46,812 nucleotides of DNA from Micavibrio sp. UBA6929 (GCA_002448815.1 DKAJ01000004.1:58382-105193), one strand, 5' to 3'; positions 13,192 to 22,502 are shown, counted from the first letter of the stretch. Made by a program: numbers and translations. The notes: generated from the sequence alone by a model not told the origin.

Positions 13192-16100
13192 CACGCATCC
13201 TCCGTTTTGGCTGTTTTGTAACGACGGCCTTCCCAGAGATAATAAATAACGGGAATGACGATCAGGGTGAGCAGCGTGGTGGTGATCATGCCGCCGACCA
13301 TAGGCAGGGCAATGCGGCGCATCACGTCCGCGCCTAATCCGGCGAAAATAAAGATCGGCAGCAATCCGGCGAATTCTGTAATCACCGTCATCAACACAGG
13401 CCGGATGCGCATCAACGCGCCTTCAAAGACCGCTTCGCTGAGTTGCTCTTTATTGGCGGGGCTGGTTTCGCGCACCCGCAGATCGATATAAACCATCATG
13501 ATCGTAGCGGTTTCCACGGCCAGCCCGCCGAGCGCGATAAAGCCCACGCCAGCGGCAACCGAGAGATTATAATCGGCCAGATAAATCGCCCACATCCCGC
13601 CGACCATGGCCACAGGCAGCGAAAGCATGACCATTAGCGTTCGGTCGGTGCGTCCGAAATAAATCATCAGCAAAACAAAGATGGCAAAGCCAGCGGCGGG
13701 GATGGCGATAGAGAGTTGCTTTTTCGCCTCCAGCATCTGTTCAAACTGGCCTGACCATTCCACGGCATAGCCCGCAGGAAGATCGACATTATCGCGCACG
13801 GCGATTTGGGCATCCTTCACATAGGAGCCGATATCGCGGTCTTCAATATCGACAAACACCCAGCCTGTCAGCCGTGCATTTTCCGACTTAATCATCGGCG
13901 GCCCTTCGACAAATTCGATCTTTGCCAGCTCACCCAGCGGAATATGCTGGCCTTGCGGGGTTGGCACCAGAATATCAGACAGATCCTCTGGGTCTTCACG
14001 GAATGGGCGGTCATAGCGCAGCATGATGTTATAGCGCTCACGCCCCTGAATGGATTCCGACATTTTCATGCCGCCAAGCGCGGTGCCGATAATGTTCTGA
14101 AATACGCCCAGATCAATATTGCGCCGCGCCAGCTCATCCCGATCCGGCGTGACTTCGAGATATTTACCGCCTGTAACGCGGTCGGCAAAAGCAGAGCGTG
14201 TGCCGTCCACATCCTTGATCGCGGCCTCAATATCCAAAGCCACGCGGCCTATGGTGTCGAGATGATCGCCGGAGATTTTAATGCCGATGGGGGTGCGGAT
14301 TCCGGTCGAGATCATATCCATGCGGATTTTGATCGGATAGCCCCATGAATTGACCACCCCAGGCAGTTTAACGCGGGCATTCATATCCTTGATCAAATCC
14401 TCCGGCGTCATGCCTTTACGCCATTCCTCACGCGGTTTTAATTTGATCCATGTCTCGATCATCGAGATCGGTGCCGGATCCGTGGCGGTATCGGCGCGGC
14501 CAACCTTGCCGAATACGTGATGGACTTCCGGCACATCCTTGATCATGCGGTTGGTCTGCTGCAGGATTTCCTTGGCTTTGGTGATCGACACCCCAGGCAA
14601 AGTGGTCGGCATATAGAGCAGCTCACCTTCATAAAGCGCGGGCATGAATTCGGAGCCTGTGCGCATAATCGGCACGGCCATGCTTGCGATCAAAGCAATG
14701 GTGACAATAATCGTCAGCGCGGGTTTGGCCAGCACATGGCGCAGGAGCGGACGATAGAGTTTGAGCAGCCCCGCATTGACCGGATTGACCTCGGCCTTTT
14801 TGATTTTCCCGCGCAGCATCCAAAGCATAAGGATCGGAATGACCGTCACCGATAAAATGGCGGCAAAGCCCAGCACATAGGTCTTGGTGAAGGCCAGCGG
14901 TGAAAACAGGCGGTAAGATTGCCCTGTGAGCGCCAGCACAGGCAGGAAGGAGATCGTGATAATTAGCAGCGAGAAAAACAGTCCTGGCCCGACTTCCTTG
15001 GCGGCATCCAGTATGGCTTTGCGCCTCTGGTCTTTTGAGGCATCCTCCGATAACTCCGCCAGCTTCCTGTGCGCGTTTTCGACCATCACAATCGAGGCAT
15101 CCACCATTGTTCCAATGGCAATCGCAATCCCGCCCAGTGAGACGATATTGGCGGTGATGCCTTGCGCGGACATAATGATAAATGCGCCCAATACGCCAAG
15201 CGGCAGCACGATCAGCGCGACAAAGGCCGAGCGAACATGCAGCAAAAAGATAAACACGACCAGCGAGACAATAATCGCCTGTTTCATAAGCGTGTCGGTG
15301 AGATAATTAACAGCGCCTTCAATCAGCGGAGCGCGGTCATAAACGGGGACGATTTCCACGCCTTCCGGCAAGCCTTGCTGCAGCTCGGCCAGTTTTTCTT
15401 TCACGCCTTCAATCACATGCAAAGCGTTCTCGCCGGCCCGCATCACAACCACGCCCGCCACGACCTCGCCTTCGCCGTTAAGCTCGGTTACGCCGCGCCG
15501 CAGCTCCGGCCCCTCAATCACGCGGGCGACATCCTCCAGCTTGACCGGAGTGCCGTCTCTGGCATAGAGAACAATCTTTTTAAGCTGGCTGATATCGGTG
15601 ACATAGCCTTTGGAGCGGATCATCAGCTCCATCTCGGCTTTTTCAATCACGCGGCCTCCGGCATCCATACTGGCGCTTTTAACCGCTTCCATTAGGCGCT
15701 TTAAGGGAATATCAAAAGCGCGGAGACGGTTGGGATCAATGAGGATCTGATATTCCTTCACAAATCCGCCGACCGAGGCCACCTCCGATACGCCGTCCAC
15801 AGTCGCCAGTTCGAATTTTAAGAACCAGTCCTGCAGACTGCGCAGATCAGAGAGATCATGATCGCCGCTCTTATCAATGAGCGCATATTGATACACCCAG
15901 CCCACACCTGTGGCATCGGGGCCGATCTGCGGCACCACATTCGGCGGCAGATCGCCCTGAATTTTGGACAGCGCCTCAATCACGCGGCTTCGCGCCCAAT
16001 ACTGGTCGATTTTGTCTTCAAAAATGATATAGACAAAGGATGTGCCGAACATCGAAAAGCCGCGCACATTTTTGGTTTCCGGTAGCCCCAACATCGTGGT

Positions 16101-16355
16101 CGAGAGCGGATATGTGACCAGATCCTCAACAATCTGCGGTGACTGCCCGACAAAATCGGTGCGGATAATCACCTGCGTATCCGACATATCGGGGATAGCA
16201 TCGAGCGGTGTTTTCTGCACCGCCAGAATGCCCGCCACCAATAATGCGATCATCATCACAATGATCAGCAGCTGGTTATTGACCGAATACTCAATGACCT
16301 TCGCCACAAAGGATTGCGAGGGGTCGCGCGTCTGGTTTGGATCAGTGGTTTGCAT
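13191..16355 (-). CDS. cusA: CusA copper/silver RND efflux pump
   Basis: The 1054-residue inner-membrane RND transporter is full length. Heavy-metal RND features include LDAIPDMSDTQVIIRTDFVGQ near the start, GVGWVYQYAL (151-160) and VDASIVMVENAHRKL (TM4, ~418-432) with the proton-relay acidic residues. The three methionines that bind Cu(I)/Ag(I) in E. coli CusA (M573, M623, M672) have counterparts at M582 (ELLYMPTTLPG), M632 (ISMIETW) and M681 (MDMISTG). This points to monovalent copper or silver rather than zinc, cobalt or cadmium. It works as a trimer with CusB and CusC using the proton gradient. It overlaps cusB by 14 nt and the channel gene by 1 nt. Confidence 0.95.
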   Translation of the reverse strand: MQTTDPNQTRDPSQSFVAKVIEYSVNNQLLIIVMMIALLVAGILAVQKTPLDAIPDMSDTQVIIRTDFVGQSPQIVEDLVTYPLSTTMLGLPETKNVRGFSMFGTSFVYIIFEDKIDQYWARSRVIEALSKIQGDLPPNVVPQIGPDATGVGWVYQYALIDKSGDHDLSDLRSLQDWFLKFELATVDGVSEVASVGGFVKEYQILIDPNRLRAFDIPLKRLMEAVKSASMDAGGRVIEKAEMELMIRSKGYVTDISQLKKIVLYARDGTPVKLEDVARVIEGPELRRGVTELNGEGEVVAGVVVMRAGENALHVIEGVKEKLAELQQGLPEGVEIVPVYDRAPLIEGAVNYLTDTLMKQAIIVSLVVFIFLLHVRSAFVALIVLPLGVLGAFIIMSAQGITANIVSLGGIAIAIGTMVDASIVMVENAHRKLAELSEDASKDQRRKAILDAAKEVGPGLFFSLLIITISFLPVLALTGQSYRLFSPLAFTKTYVLGFAAILSVTVIPILMLWMLRGKIKKAEVNPVNAGLLKLYRPLLRHVLAKPALTIIVTIALIASMAVPIMRTGSEFMPALYEGELLYMPTTLPGVSITKAKEILQQTNRMIKDVPEVHHVFGKVGRADTATDPAPISMIETWIKLKPREEWRKGMTPEDLIKDMNARVKLPGVVNSWGYPIKIRMDMISTGIRTPIGIKISGDHLDTIGRVALDIEAAIKDVDGTRSAFADRVTGGKYLEVTPDRDELARRNIDLGVFQNIIGTALGGMKMSESIQGRERYNIMLRYDRPFREDPEDLSDILVPTPQGQHIPLGELAKIEFVEGPPMIKSENARLTGWVFVDIEDRDIGSYVKDAQIAVRDNVDLPAGYAVEWSGQFEQMLEAKKQLSIAIPAAGFAIFVLLMIYFGRTDRTLMVMLSLPVAMVGGMWAIYLADYNLSVAAGVGFIALGGLAVETATIMMVYIDLRVRETSPANKEQLSEAVFEGALMRIRPVLMTVITEFAGLLPIFIFAGLGADVMRRIALPMVGGMITTTLLTLIVIPVIYYLWEGRRYKTAKTEDA

Positions 16356-18045
16356 GTGCGCCTCCGGCTGGCATTTCTGTGATTTCAGGGGCTTCGGCCT
16401 CTACCTTGTCCGGCCAGTCGATTTTCATCGGATGACCTTCGCCATAAGGGTTTTGCACCTCATCGCCAAGCTGGAGCCAATAGGTGTCCAGACCGTGCGC
16501 CATATAGAATTGCAGCCCTTTGGATTTGTAATGCTGGGGCTTGCCCTCCAGCAGCCATGGTTTGAGCGCTGTCACCAGATCATTCAGGCTGTTCTGCCAT
16601 TCTTTATCGGTCACATTGTCCTGTGCGGCTTTGAGTGCCATTTCCGCATCTTCCAAAACAAACTGCAGTTTGGTGCCACGGAAGACGGGCATCAAATGAT
16701 CGCCCAGCGTGATGGCGGGCATAATCATGTTCGGGTTGGGTGTGCGCCCAGCCGTCAGCTCTTTCTGCATATAAATGGCGACATCAATCAGATGATCGAT
16801 CATTGCCAGCTGATCATCCGTCATGTCTAGAAGAGCAAGCGGCATCTGCATGCGCTGCATTTTGCGGAAAGATTCTCGCAAGGCGCTTTCAGAGTCGATC
16901 AGGAATTGTCCGCTGACCACCACCTTGTCTTTTTCAGCCAAGCCGTCCAGCACTTCCGTGCGGCCTTTATATTTCAATCCGGCCAGAATTTTGCGCGGCT
17001 GGAAGCGCCCCTGATCCATGGCCACCACCACAAAGTCGCCGTCCTTGCTTTTAAGAATAGCATCGCCTGGGATGGACAAACGGCGATCAACGCCTGTTTC
17101 CAGCTCCACATCGGCGTAAGCGCCAGGCTTTAATTTGCCGTCCGCATTATCCAGCACCAGCCGGATCCGGCCTGTGCGCGTGGCGCGGTCAATCGTGGGA
17201 TAGATATAATCAATGGCGGCTTCTTTTTCTTTTACCCCAAGGGCTGGGAGAGAGACCATCGCCTTTGTCTCTTTGGTAATATACGGGATATCCTGCTCGG
17301 CCACGCTGACATCAACCCAGACCGTGTCGTAATTTTGCAGGGTCATCAAATTCATACCTGGCTTGGCATAGGTGCCGTCACGCACATTCATCGCACTGAC
17401 CAGACCGTCACTTTCCGCGTAGTACGGGACGCTTTGAAAGGCTTTGCGGCGGCTCTTGACCTCTTCGATGGCGCGTTTTTGCATGCCTAAAGACACGAGG
17501 CGCTTGGCGGCGGAGCCAATCCGGCCTTTATAGCCTGTGGCAATAGCGCTTATCAAATCCTGCTGCGCAGAAATCAGCGCCGGGCTGTAGAGATTAAAAA
17601 GCAGATCGCCTTTTTTCACTTCATCACCCATAGCCTGGACTTTCAAATCCTCGACCCAGCCTTCCACGCGGGCGGAGATATCAAATTGCAGCCGGACATT
17701 TTCTGTCACATCACCATAGCTGCGCACCAAGGTGCCAAAGCTGGCCATTTGCGCTTCCTCGGTGCGGATGCCTGTATTCTGGATCGTTTCAGGGTCGATG
17801 GTGACGGTGGTGCGTTCCATGCCGCCTTTATCGCTATTATCCATGCTTTCCATGGCTGCGCCGTCATCTTCGCTTTCTTGTTCGCTGGCCAACTCCACCA
17901 GATCCATGCCACAAATCGGGCATGTGCCTGGGCGATCTGCGACATAATGTGGATGCATGGGGCATGTATATTGTTCGGCTTGCGCCATCGCGGGGACGGC
18001 AAATAAAGCCAGTATTAAAAAGAATGCGGGGATAAATTGTCTCAT
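16342..18045 (-). CDS. cusB: CusB periplasmic adaptor with metal-binding ends
   Basis: The 567-residue membrane-fusion protein has a signal peptide (cleavage near AQA-EQ). A heavy-metal-binding domain at 26-49 (YTCPMHPHYVADRPG, then TCPICGMDL) follows. The adaptor core includes VEGWVEDLKVQAMGDEVKKG, the helical hairpin region and the membrane-proximal barrel (RRLSIPGDAILKS...GRFQPRKI). A C-terminal DUF3347-like helical domain (~400-540, ending GLDTYWLQLGDEVQNPYGEGHPM) makes it longer than E. coli CusB (about 407 residues). Many plasmid and island CusB proteins share this layout. It links CusA to CusC and receives metal from the CusF-type chaperone. Start and cusC stop overlap as ATGA. Confidence 0.93.
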   Translation of the reverse strand: MRQFIPAFFLILALFAVPAMAQAEQYTCPMHPHYVADRPGTCPICGMDLVELASEQESEDDGAAMESMDNSDKGGMERTTVTIDPETIQNTGIRTEEAQMASFGTLVRSYGDVTENVRLQFDISARVEGWVEDLKVQAMGDEVKKGDLLFNLYSPALISAQQDLISAIATGYKGRIGSAAKRLVSLGMQKRAIEEVKSRRKAFQSVPYYAESDGLVSAMNVRDGTYAKPGMNLMTLQNYDTVWVDVSVAEQDIPYITKETKAMVSLPALGVKEKEAAIDYIYPTIDRATRTGRIRLVLDNADGKLKPGAYADVELETGVDRRLSIPGDAILKSKDGDFVVVAMDQGRFQPRKILAGLKYKGRTEVLDGLAEKDKVVVSGQFLIDSESALRESFRKMQRMQMPLALLDMTDDQLAMIDHLIDVAIYMQKELTAGRTPNPNMIMPAITLGDHLMPVFRGTKLQFVLEDAEMALKAAQDNVTDKEWQNSLNDLVTALKPWLLEGKPQHYKSKGLQFYMAHGLDTYWLQLGDEVQNPYGEGHPMKIDWPDKVEAEAPEITEMPAGGAHANH

Positions 18046-19295
18046 TCTGACACCTCCTGAAGTGCTGGCTCTTGATAAGCGCCTATGATGTTGGAATTGA
18101 ATTCGGCGGCGCGGCTGATATGCATTTCTTTGACCGCTGCCAGTTGTGCCTGAATGTTCAAGCGGTCGATTTTGGCCAGCAAAACGGAATCTAGATTTTC
18201 GGTTCCGGCTTCATAATTGCGCTGCGCGGCATCGATCTTCTTTTTCATCGCCCAGTCTTTGTCCTGCAGGACTTTGACGTTCTTGGCGGCGGCATCGCGG
18301 TTGCTCTGTAGCGCGGTCATCTGTTTGTCCCAGAGGCGGCGCACATCGTCATAAGCGAATTTGGCGCTGCGCTCACGCTCTCTCGCAGCTTTGAGTTTGG
18401 GTTTTTGGTTGCTGTCAGCCCAAAGCGGTATGCTGATTTGTGCCTGTATCGAAAACCAGTCATCGCCGGAGAAGCTGCCGCGCTCACCATCCTCGCGCTG
18501 CTTATAGACAGCGTTGATCCCAAAATTCGGTAGGAAGGCAGCATCGGCTATACCGACACCTTTTTCAGCGATATCGATATCCTCGGCGGCGATCATGACC
18601 GGATAAAGCGCTGTGGGGCTTTTGTTCCAAACCATATCGGGGACCTCCGGCAACTTGATATCCGGTACATTATCGATCAGGCGTATAAATTCGGCTTCAA
18701 TAGAGGCCAGCCGCGCATCCAGATCATTGAGCTTGCGTTCGGCCTCGGCGCGTTCTACGTCCACTTCGGAAAATCTTTGATAAACCGCGCGGCCTGATTC
18801 AATCTGGCCTTTAAACGTGTTCTCCAGCTCCTTGTAATGGCCGAGCTGGGTCTTGATCAGTTTTTTCTGGGTTTTAACACTCTCATATTCGGCCAGCTTG
18901 GAGATCAGCATAAAGCGCAACCGTGCATTGGTGTAATCCGCCATGAGCTTTTGCTTTTCCGACATTTGCTCATAGCGCTCAGATTTGGCTTCCCGCGCGG
19001 CAGGGTTGGGAATGCTTTGTGAAAACCCGATCACTTTGGAGGTTGGCAGGAAGCGGTCAAAAGCCGGATCCGATATTGGCATGTTATCAACGCCGATCAT
19101 GAACATCGGATCGGGCAGGCCCAGCTCACCTTCAGCTTGTGATTTAAGCGCTTCGCTGCCCGCTAAAATGCTCTCCACTTGCGGGTGTTCACTAAGGCGC
19201 TTTACATACGCCTCAAAGGTCTCGGCATGGGCGGGCATCGATGCCAGCAGAGCAAAAAGCGCGGTGAATATTATTGTATGGTGTTTGTTTCGCAT
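18042..19295 (-). CDS. cusC: CusC outer membrane factor (TolC family)
   Basis: A 417-residue outer-membrane channel protein with a signal peptide (cleavage near AHA-ET). It has the two OEP repeats, seen as long heptad-rich helices (SEVDVERAEAERKLNDLDARLASI; AKNVKVLQDKDWAMKKKIDAAQRNYEAG). The segment FSIQAQISIPLW is the usual strand before the second hairpin. No lipobox is visible, unlike E. coli CusC. It is the first structural gene of the copper pump and overlaps cusB by 4 nt. Only about 33% pairing of domains with the CzcC-like protein at 8887 is apparent by eye, so the two are separate subfamilies rather than a recent duplicate. Confidence 0.9.
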   Translation of the reverse strand: MRNKHHTIIFTALFALLASMPAHAETFEAYVKRLSEHPQVESILAGSEALKSQAEGELGLPDPMFMIGVDNMPISDPAFDRFLPTSKVIGFSQSIPNPAAREAKSERYEQMSEKQKLMADYTNARLRFMLISKLAEYESVKTQKKLIKTQLGHYKELENTFKGQIESGRAVYQRFSEVDVERAEAERKLNDLDARLASIEAEFIRLIDNVPDIKLPEVPDMVWNKSPTALYPVMIAAEDIDIAEKGVGIADAAFLPNFGINAVYKQREDGERGSFSGDDWFSIQAQISIPLWADSNQKPKLKAARERERSAKFAYDDVRRLWDKQMTALQSNRDAAAKNVKVLQDKDWAMKKKIDAAQRNYEAGTENLDSVLLAKIDRLNIQAQLAAVKEMHISRAAEFNSNIIGAYQEPALQEVSE

Positions 19296-19392
19296 GGTCT
19301 GATCTCCTTTTGGTTAAGCGAAAAGCGCATAACAAAATGCACTTAGCGCCCGTCATATTTCCAATGACAGGCACACTAAAAGAGATCCGTAT

Positions 19393-19785
19393 TTAGATGC
19401 GGAAGCGTTGTGTGGTGAGGTAGAGAGGGCGAGACGGAAGCTTATTCGCGCTCTCAAAAGGTGGGCCACGAATGACATTTGGTCTGTAGAGGAAATCATT
19501 ATAATCAATAGCTAGATTTGCCCAAACAAAATCAACATCGGAAGAATCTTGAACCAAATCGTAGCTATTATCTATTTGAGCAAGATCAATCCCGAGACAG
19601 TCCATATTCGACATAAAATCACAATCTGTTGATTGCTCATTCGATTCGTGACAAGGAGGTAAATCAGATTTTGTTTGTTCAGAAGCCTCTTTTGCATGAG
19701 CCTGCATAGGACAAAAAGACATGCTGCACGCTAAAGATAGCGTGAATATCGCAAAAATCATTAATGTCGAAACAGAAAATCTCAT
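19393..19785 (-). CDS. Small Cys-rich exported leader of cus operon
   Basis: A 130-residue protein with a signal peptide ending near QAHA-KE. The mature part has a cysteine-containing acidic region (LPPCHESNEQSTDCDFMSNM, then DCLGIDL). It ends in a basic tail (RPLYLTTQRFRI) seen in small proteins heading other heavy-metal RND operons. DFLYRPNVIRGPP parallels the shorter protein at 10306-10626. No characterised function is known to me; periplasmic metal binding is plausible. The ATG at 19785 has no ribosome site and lies 6 bp after a -10 box, so the mRNA may be leaderless. A GTG at 19800 is the alternative start. Confidence 0.65.
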   Translation of the reverse strand: MRFSVSTLMIFAIFTLSLACSMSFCPMQAHAKEASEQTKSDLPPCHESNEQSTDCDFMSNMDCLGIDLAQIDNSYDLVQDSSDVDFVWANLAIDYNDFLYRPNVIRGPPFESANKLPSRPLYLTTQRFRI

Positions 19786-19791
19786 AATTTC

Positions 19792-19819
19792 ATTGTACAC
19801 CTAAATAGTTAAATTTCAA
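19792..19819 (-). promoter_or_regulatory. Promoter of the cus operon
   Basis: Read leftward, TTGAAA (19819-19814) is followed after 16 bp by TACAAT (19797-19792). The -10 matches five of six consensus bases. The predicted start point falls at or next to the ATG at 19785, giving a leaderless or nearly leaderless mRNA. No inverted repeat typical of CueR or CopY is seen. Confidence 0.5.
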
Positions 19820-19993
19820 CTTTAATTATTTTATTCGTAATCTAAGTCAATTGGTTACTCTTTAGTTTCAAATAACCATTATTAGAGTATTCGTTTCGGG
19901 GTATCGCTTACACAACCAATTCTCTTTAAATATCTGTATATATTAGATTTTTTCTAAAAGGTTGCATGGTCATACCAGGAAGTGCGACCTGCG

Positions 19994-20329
19994 ATGTATA
20001 ATCCTAGTTATTTAATTAAATCTCGGCATGACATTTATTATTTTCGCTACCCTGTTCCGATGCCTTCAAGTGAGAAGGTTAGTAGGGTTAGTTGCTCTTT
20101 GCGGACACGTTGTCCAAGAGAAGCCTTGCGGCTAGCTAAGGCATTGGAATATCATAGTGCAAATTTACTTAATCACATGGATTTGCGAGATATGAAACAC
20201 TCTGAGGTCATGACAATACTTAAGACGTATTACGCAGAAGTGTTGGAGCGAGCAAAGACTCGTATCCTGCCCCCGCAACCAATTTTCAAAGTGAATTTAG
20301 TTTTATCAGTGATTATATTTCCTCGCTAA
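19994..20329 (+). pseudogene. DUF6538-type integrase, N-terminal fragment
   Basis: The frame starting MYNPSYLIKSRHDIYYFRYP and running through CSLRTRCPREALRLAKALEY is the N-terminal module (DUF6538-like) of a second class of tyrosine integrases, unrelated to the int at 423. Homology ends around residue 90. From ERAKTR onward the frame reads straight into the att repeat (20264) and out to a chance stop at 20329. Full-length relatives have about 400-600 residues. It is probably the remnant of another element whose integrase was cut when the island border formed. Expression is doubtful. Confidence 0.75.
20264..20285 (+). repeat. attR: right border repeat of the island
   Basis: Identical over 22 bp to bases 42-63, the 3' end of tRNA-fMet with CCA at 20279-20281. 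No tRNA body precedes it; instead the second integrase fragment runs into it. The chromosomal Y-family polymerase gene ends 28 bp further right, so the empty site would have tRNA-fMet convergent with that gene. Confidence 0.88.
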
Positions 20330-21602
20330 ACTCGACTTGTTCGGGGACGCGTGTGAAGGCGATTTTTGTGCCGACAAAGCCTGCATCCGTTTTGGGGCAG
20401 CTTCCGAGGTTGATTGCGCCAGCTCCAAAACGTTTATTAAGAATATCCATAGCTTGTGAAAGTTCGGCCTTGTTGAGTTTGCTTTGTGTTTGAGGTGTGT
20501 CAAAGAGGTCGCGTGTGACGTCTTGTTGTTTGTATAAATCATGTAGATTGATGGAGACTTTAAGAAGTGTTGCTTTGCGCGTGTCGCGCTGCATGCGTCG
20601 CCATAGTTCGCAGAATGACTGGGAAATTGTAAAGTTATCTTGTGTTGGTGAAAAGGTGGTTTCGGCGCCCCAGTATGTGCGCTGTGTTGTGCAGATACCA
20701 AGGGAGAGTCTTTTGGCGTACATGTTGTGGCGTCTGAGGCGTGTACATGCCTTGATGGTTAGGCTGCGGGCGATGTTGTAGGCATCATCGCTGGCGCGGT
20801 GCTCAGGGTCGAGGACGCGGCTATGTCCGACGACACGTTTTTCGGTGCTTTGATCGGGGATGTCATATCCGCGTAGATTGTACCAAAATCGTTCTCCGGC
20901 GACGCTGCCCCAAATTTTGCGGGCGTGCTTGGGGGAGAGGTTGAAAAATTGCTCAACTGTTACAATGCCGGCTTTGTTGAGGCGTTTTTCTATGTTTCTG
21001 CCGATCCCGCATAGGTCCCTCAGTTCGAGCGCGAATAATTGTGCGCGGTATTGATGTGGGTGCAAGATGACGAGGCCATCTGGTTTTTGCATGTCGGTGG
21101 CTGTTTTAGCGAGGAACATATTCGGCGCAATACCAATAGAGCAGCGCACGTAATCACCAATGTTGGCTTTTAGGCCTGCCTTAATTTTGTGAGCAAGGGC
21201 GGTGGCTTGTTCTGGTTGCCTTTCATTGCTTAGGAGCAAGCAGGCCGCCTCATCGACTGAACACACTTTGGTAATAGGGATGTGCTTTTCCACTTCGTTG
21301 AATATGCGGTGATGGTATTCAACGTATTTGTCGTGTCGTGCGAGAACGCAGATTAAGTCGGGGCAGAGCTTTTTGGCTTCGTAGATTTTTGTGCCTGTTT
21401 TTATGCCGTAGGCTTTGGCTTCATAGCTTGCGGCGATGGCGCAGGTCGCATCGGTGTTGCTTGGTACGATGGCGATCGGTTTGTTTCGTAATTCTGGGCG
21501 GTCTTGTTGCTCAACACTTGCGAAATAGCTGTTCAAGTCGAAGAAAAGCCATTTGAGTTCGCCAACAGGGGCGAAGGTGTTGTTGTTTGCGCTGGATGTC
21601 AT
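20313..21602 (-). CDS. Y-family DNA polymerase (ImpB/MucB/SamB type)
   Basis: The 429-residue protein has the translesion polymerase signature: WLFFDLNSYFASVEQQ with catalytic D22, and CSVDEAA with D118 and E119. The finger motif SYEAKAYGIKTGTKIYEAKKLCP and the helix-hairpin-helix region around LCGIGRNIEKRLNKAGI are present. The little-finger domain covers ~240-400. Composition of the motifs is nearer to UmuC/MucB-like proteins than to E. coli DinB. No umuD-like gene is adjacent. It inserts nucleotides opposite DNA lesions. A LexA box 36 bp upstream of the start indicates SOS control. Chromosomal, ending just outside the island border. Confidence 0.92.
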   Translation of the reverse strand: MTSSANNNTFAPVGELKWLFFDLNSYFASVEQQDRPELRNKPIAIVPSNTDATCAIAASYEAKAYGIKTGTKIYEAKKLCPDLICVLARHDKYVEYHHRIFNEVEKHIPITKVCSVDEAACLLLSNERQPEQATALAHKIKAGLKANIGDYVRCSIGIAPNMFLAKTATDMQKPDGLVILHPHQYRAQLFALELRDLCGIGRNIEKRLNKAGIVTVEQFFNLSPKHARKIWGSVAGERFWYNLRGYDIPDQSTEKRVVGHSRVLDPEHRASDDAYNIARSLTIKACTRLRRHNMYAKRLSLGICTTQRTYWGAETTFSPTQDNFTISQSFCELWRRMQRDTRKATLLKVSINLHDLYKQQDVTRDLFDTPQTQSKLNKAELSQAMDILNKRFGAGAINLGSCPKTDAGFVGTKIAFTRVPEQVEFSEEI

Positions 21603-21637
21603 TCTTGATTTTTGCCGATAAAGGTCAAAAGAGTCAA

Positions 21638-21652
21638 GAACAAAAAGTGAAC
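21638..21652 (-). promoter_or_regulatory. LexA (SOS) box of the Y-family polymerase
   Basis: On the minus strand the sequence reads GTTC-ACTTTTT-GTTC, an exact GTTC-N7-GTTC, the direct-repeat LexA site of alphaproteobacteria. It lies 36-50 bp upstream of the polymerase ATG, in the 71-bp gap after the upstream gene. Repression by LexA and induction by DNA damage follow from this. Confidence 0.85.
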
Positions 21653-21673
21653 ATATTTGTTTTTTATGATGTC

Positions 21674-22363
21674 TTACAGATTCATACTAGCAGCCATAGT
21701 GCGCAGTTTATATTCTTGTTCTAGAATTTGTTTGGGACGCTGCCAGTAACGCTTGTGTGTGAAATATTCAACTTCGGCGGCGCGATCGCTTGGGCATGGG
21801 CCGCGTTGTGGTTCTACGCGGGCGTACATGGATATTTTATGTGCGAGATCTTCAGGGATAAGGCATGACTGTGCGATGGCTTTGCCGCTGAGTGACAGGG
21901 CGCTGCGTGTTGTGAAGCCGTATTCGTCTTTGAGTGTCTTAAGATAATCGTTATTCGTGTGGTTTAAATATGCGTCAACGATCAGTTCGCCGGAAGACCC
22001 CATATTGAGCATGCCAGATGGATTGCGTTTGCTGCCAAGGGATGAGGCGTGACGCGCTTTTGGCAGCGTGCCGCCTGTGATCTTTGTGTTATATCCAACG
22101 AGGAGGTCCAAGATCAGGTTTTTAGTGAGATCTGTTATGTTGCACTGATCTTGCGATGAGATTTTATCTGCGATGTCTGAAAAGGCTATGGCGCGTGTCA
22201 GGTGGCTATGCCAATTTTCGCTGCTGAGATATGCGTCGATATGCTGTCCGAATTCATTATCCATGCTGGCGCGGTGTTGCGCGTGCGCTTCCAGATTAAA
22301 AAGGGTCTTGAGCTTATTGTAGCAAGCATGTTTAGCCTGATCGTAAAAGGGACGTGTGGACAT
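21674..22363 (-). CDS. Unrecognised protein upstream of the polymerase
   Basis: A 229-residue soluble protein that I do not recognise. It is mixed helical, with a small Gly/Ser segment (GKRNPSGMLNMGSSGELIVDAYL, less than one domain in length) in the middle and a basic, aromatic C-terminus (HKRYWQRPKQILEQEYKLR). There is no signal peptide or membrane segment. I start it at 22363 because AGAAGG lies upstream; an extension to 22429 has no ribosome site. It precedes the SOS-controlled polymerase on the same strand, but the LexA box lies after it, so it is probably not in that regulon. No LexA box was found upstream of it. Confidence 0.6.
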   Translation of the reverse strand: MSTRPFYDQAKHACYNKLKTLFNLEAHAQHRASMDNEFGQHIDAYLSSENWHSHLTRAIAFSDIADKISSQDQCNITDLTKNLILDLLVGYNTKITGGTLPKARHASSLGSKRNPSGMLNMGSSGELIVDAYLNHTNNDYLKTLKDEYGFTTRSALSLSGKAIAQSCLIPEDLAHKISMYARVEPQRGPCPSDRAAEVEYFTHKRYWQRPKQILEQEYKLRTMAASMNL

Positions 22364-22502
22364 TTTTAAACACCTTCTTTTTTTGAAGGACACTGTTTTG
22401 CATAATATTTTTGTGTAAGCAAGGAACATATGATGGAGTTTGCATGTTAAGTTGTTTCACCTTCTTGTGTAAGGGCTGTGGCGAGTGTTTTTCTCGTGTC
22501 TG

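Noticed and set aside
13806..14348. Long open frame on the plus strand inside cusA
   Set aside because: It is the complement of a well-supported cusA coding region with no ribosome site; the same holds for the frame at 15162-15695.
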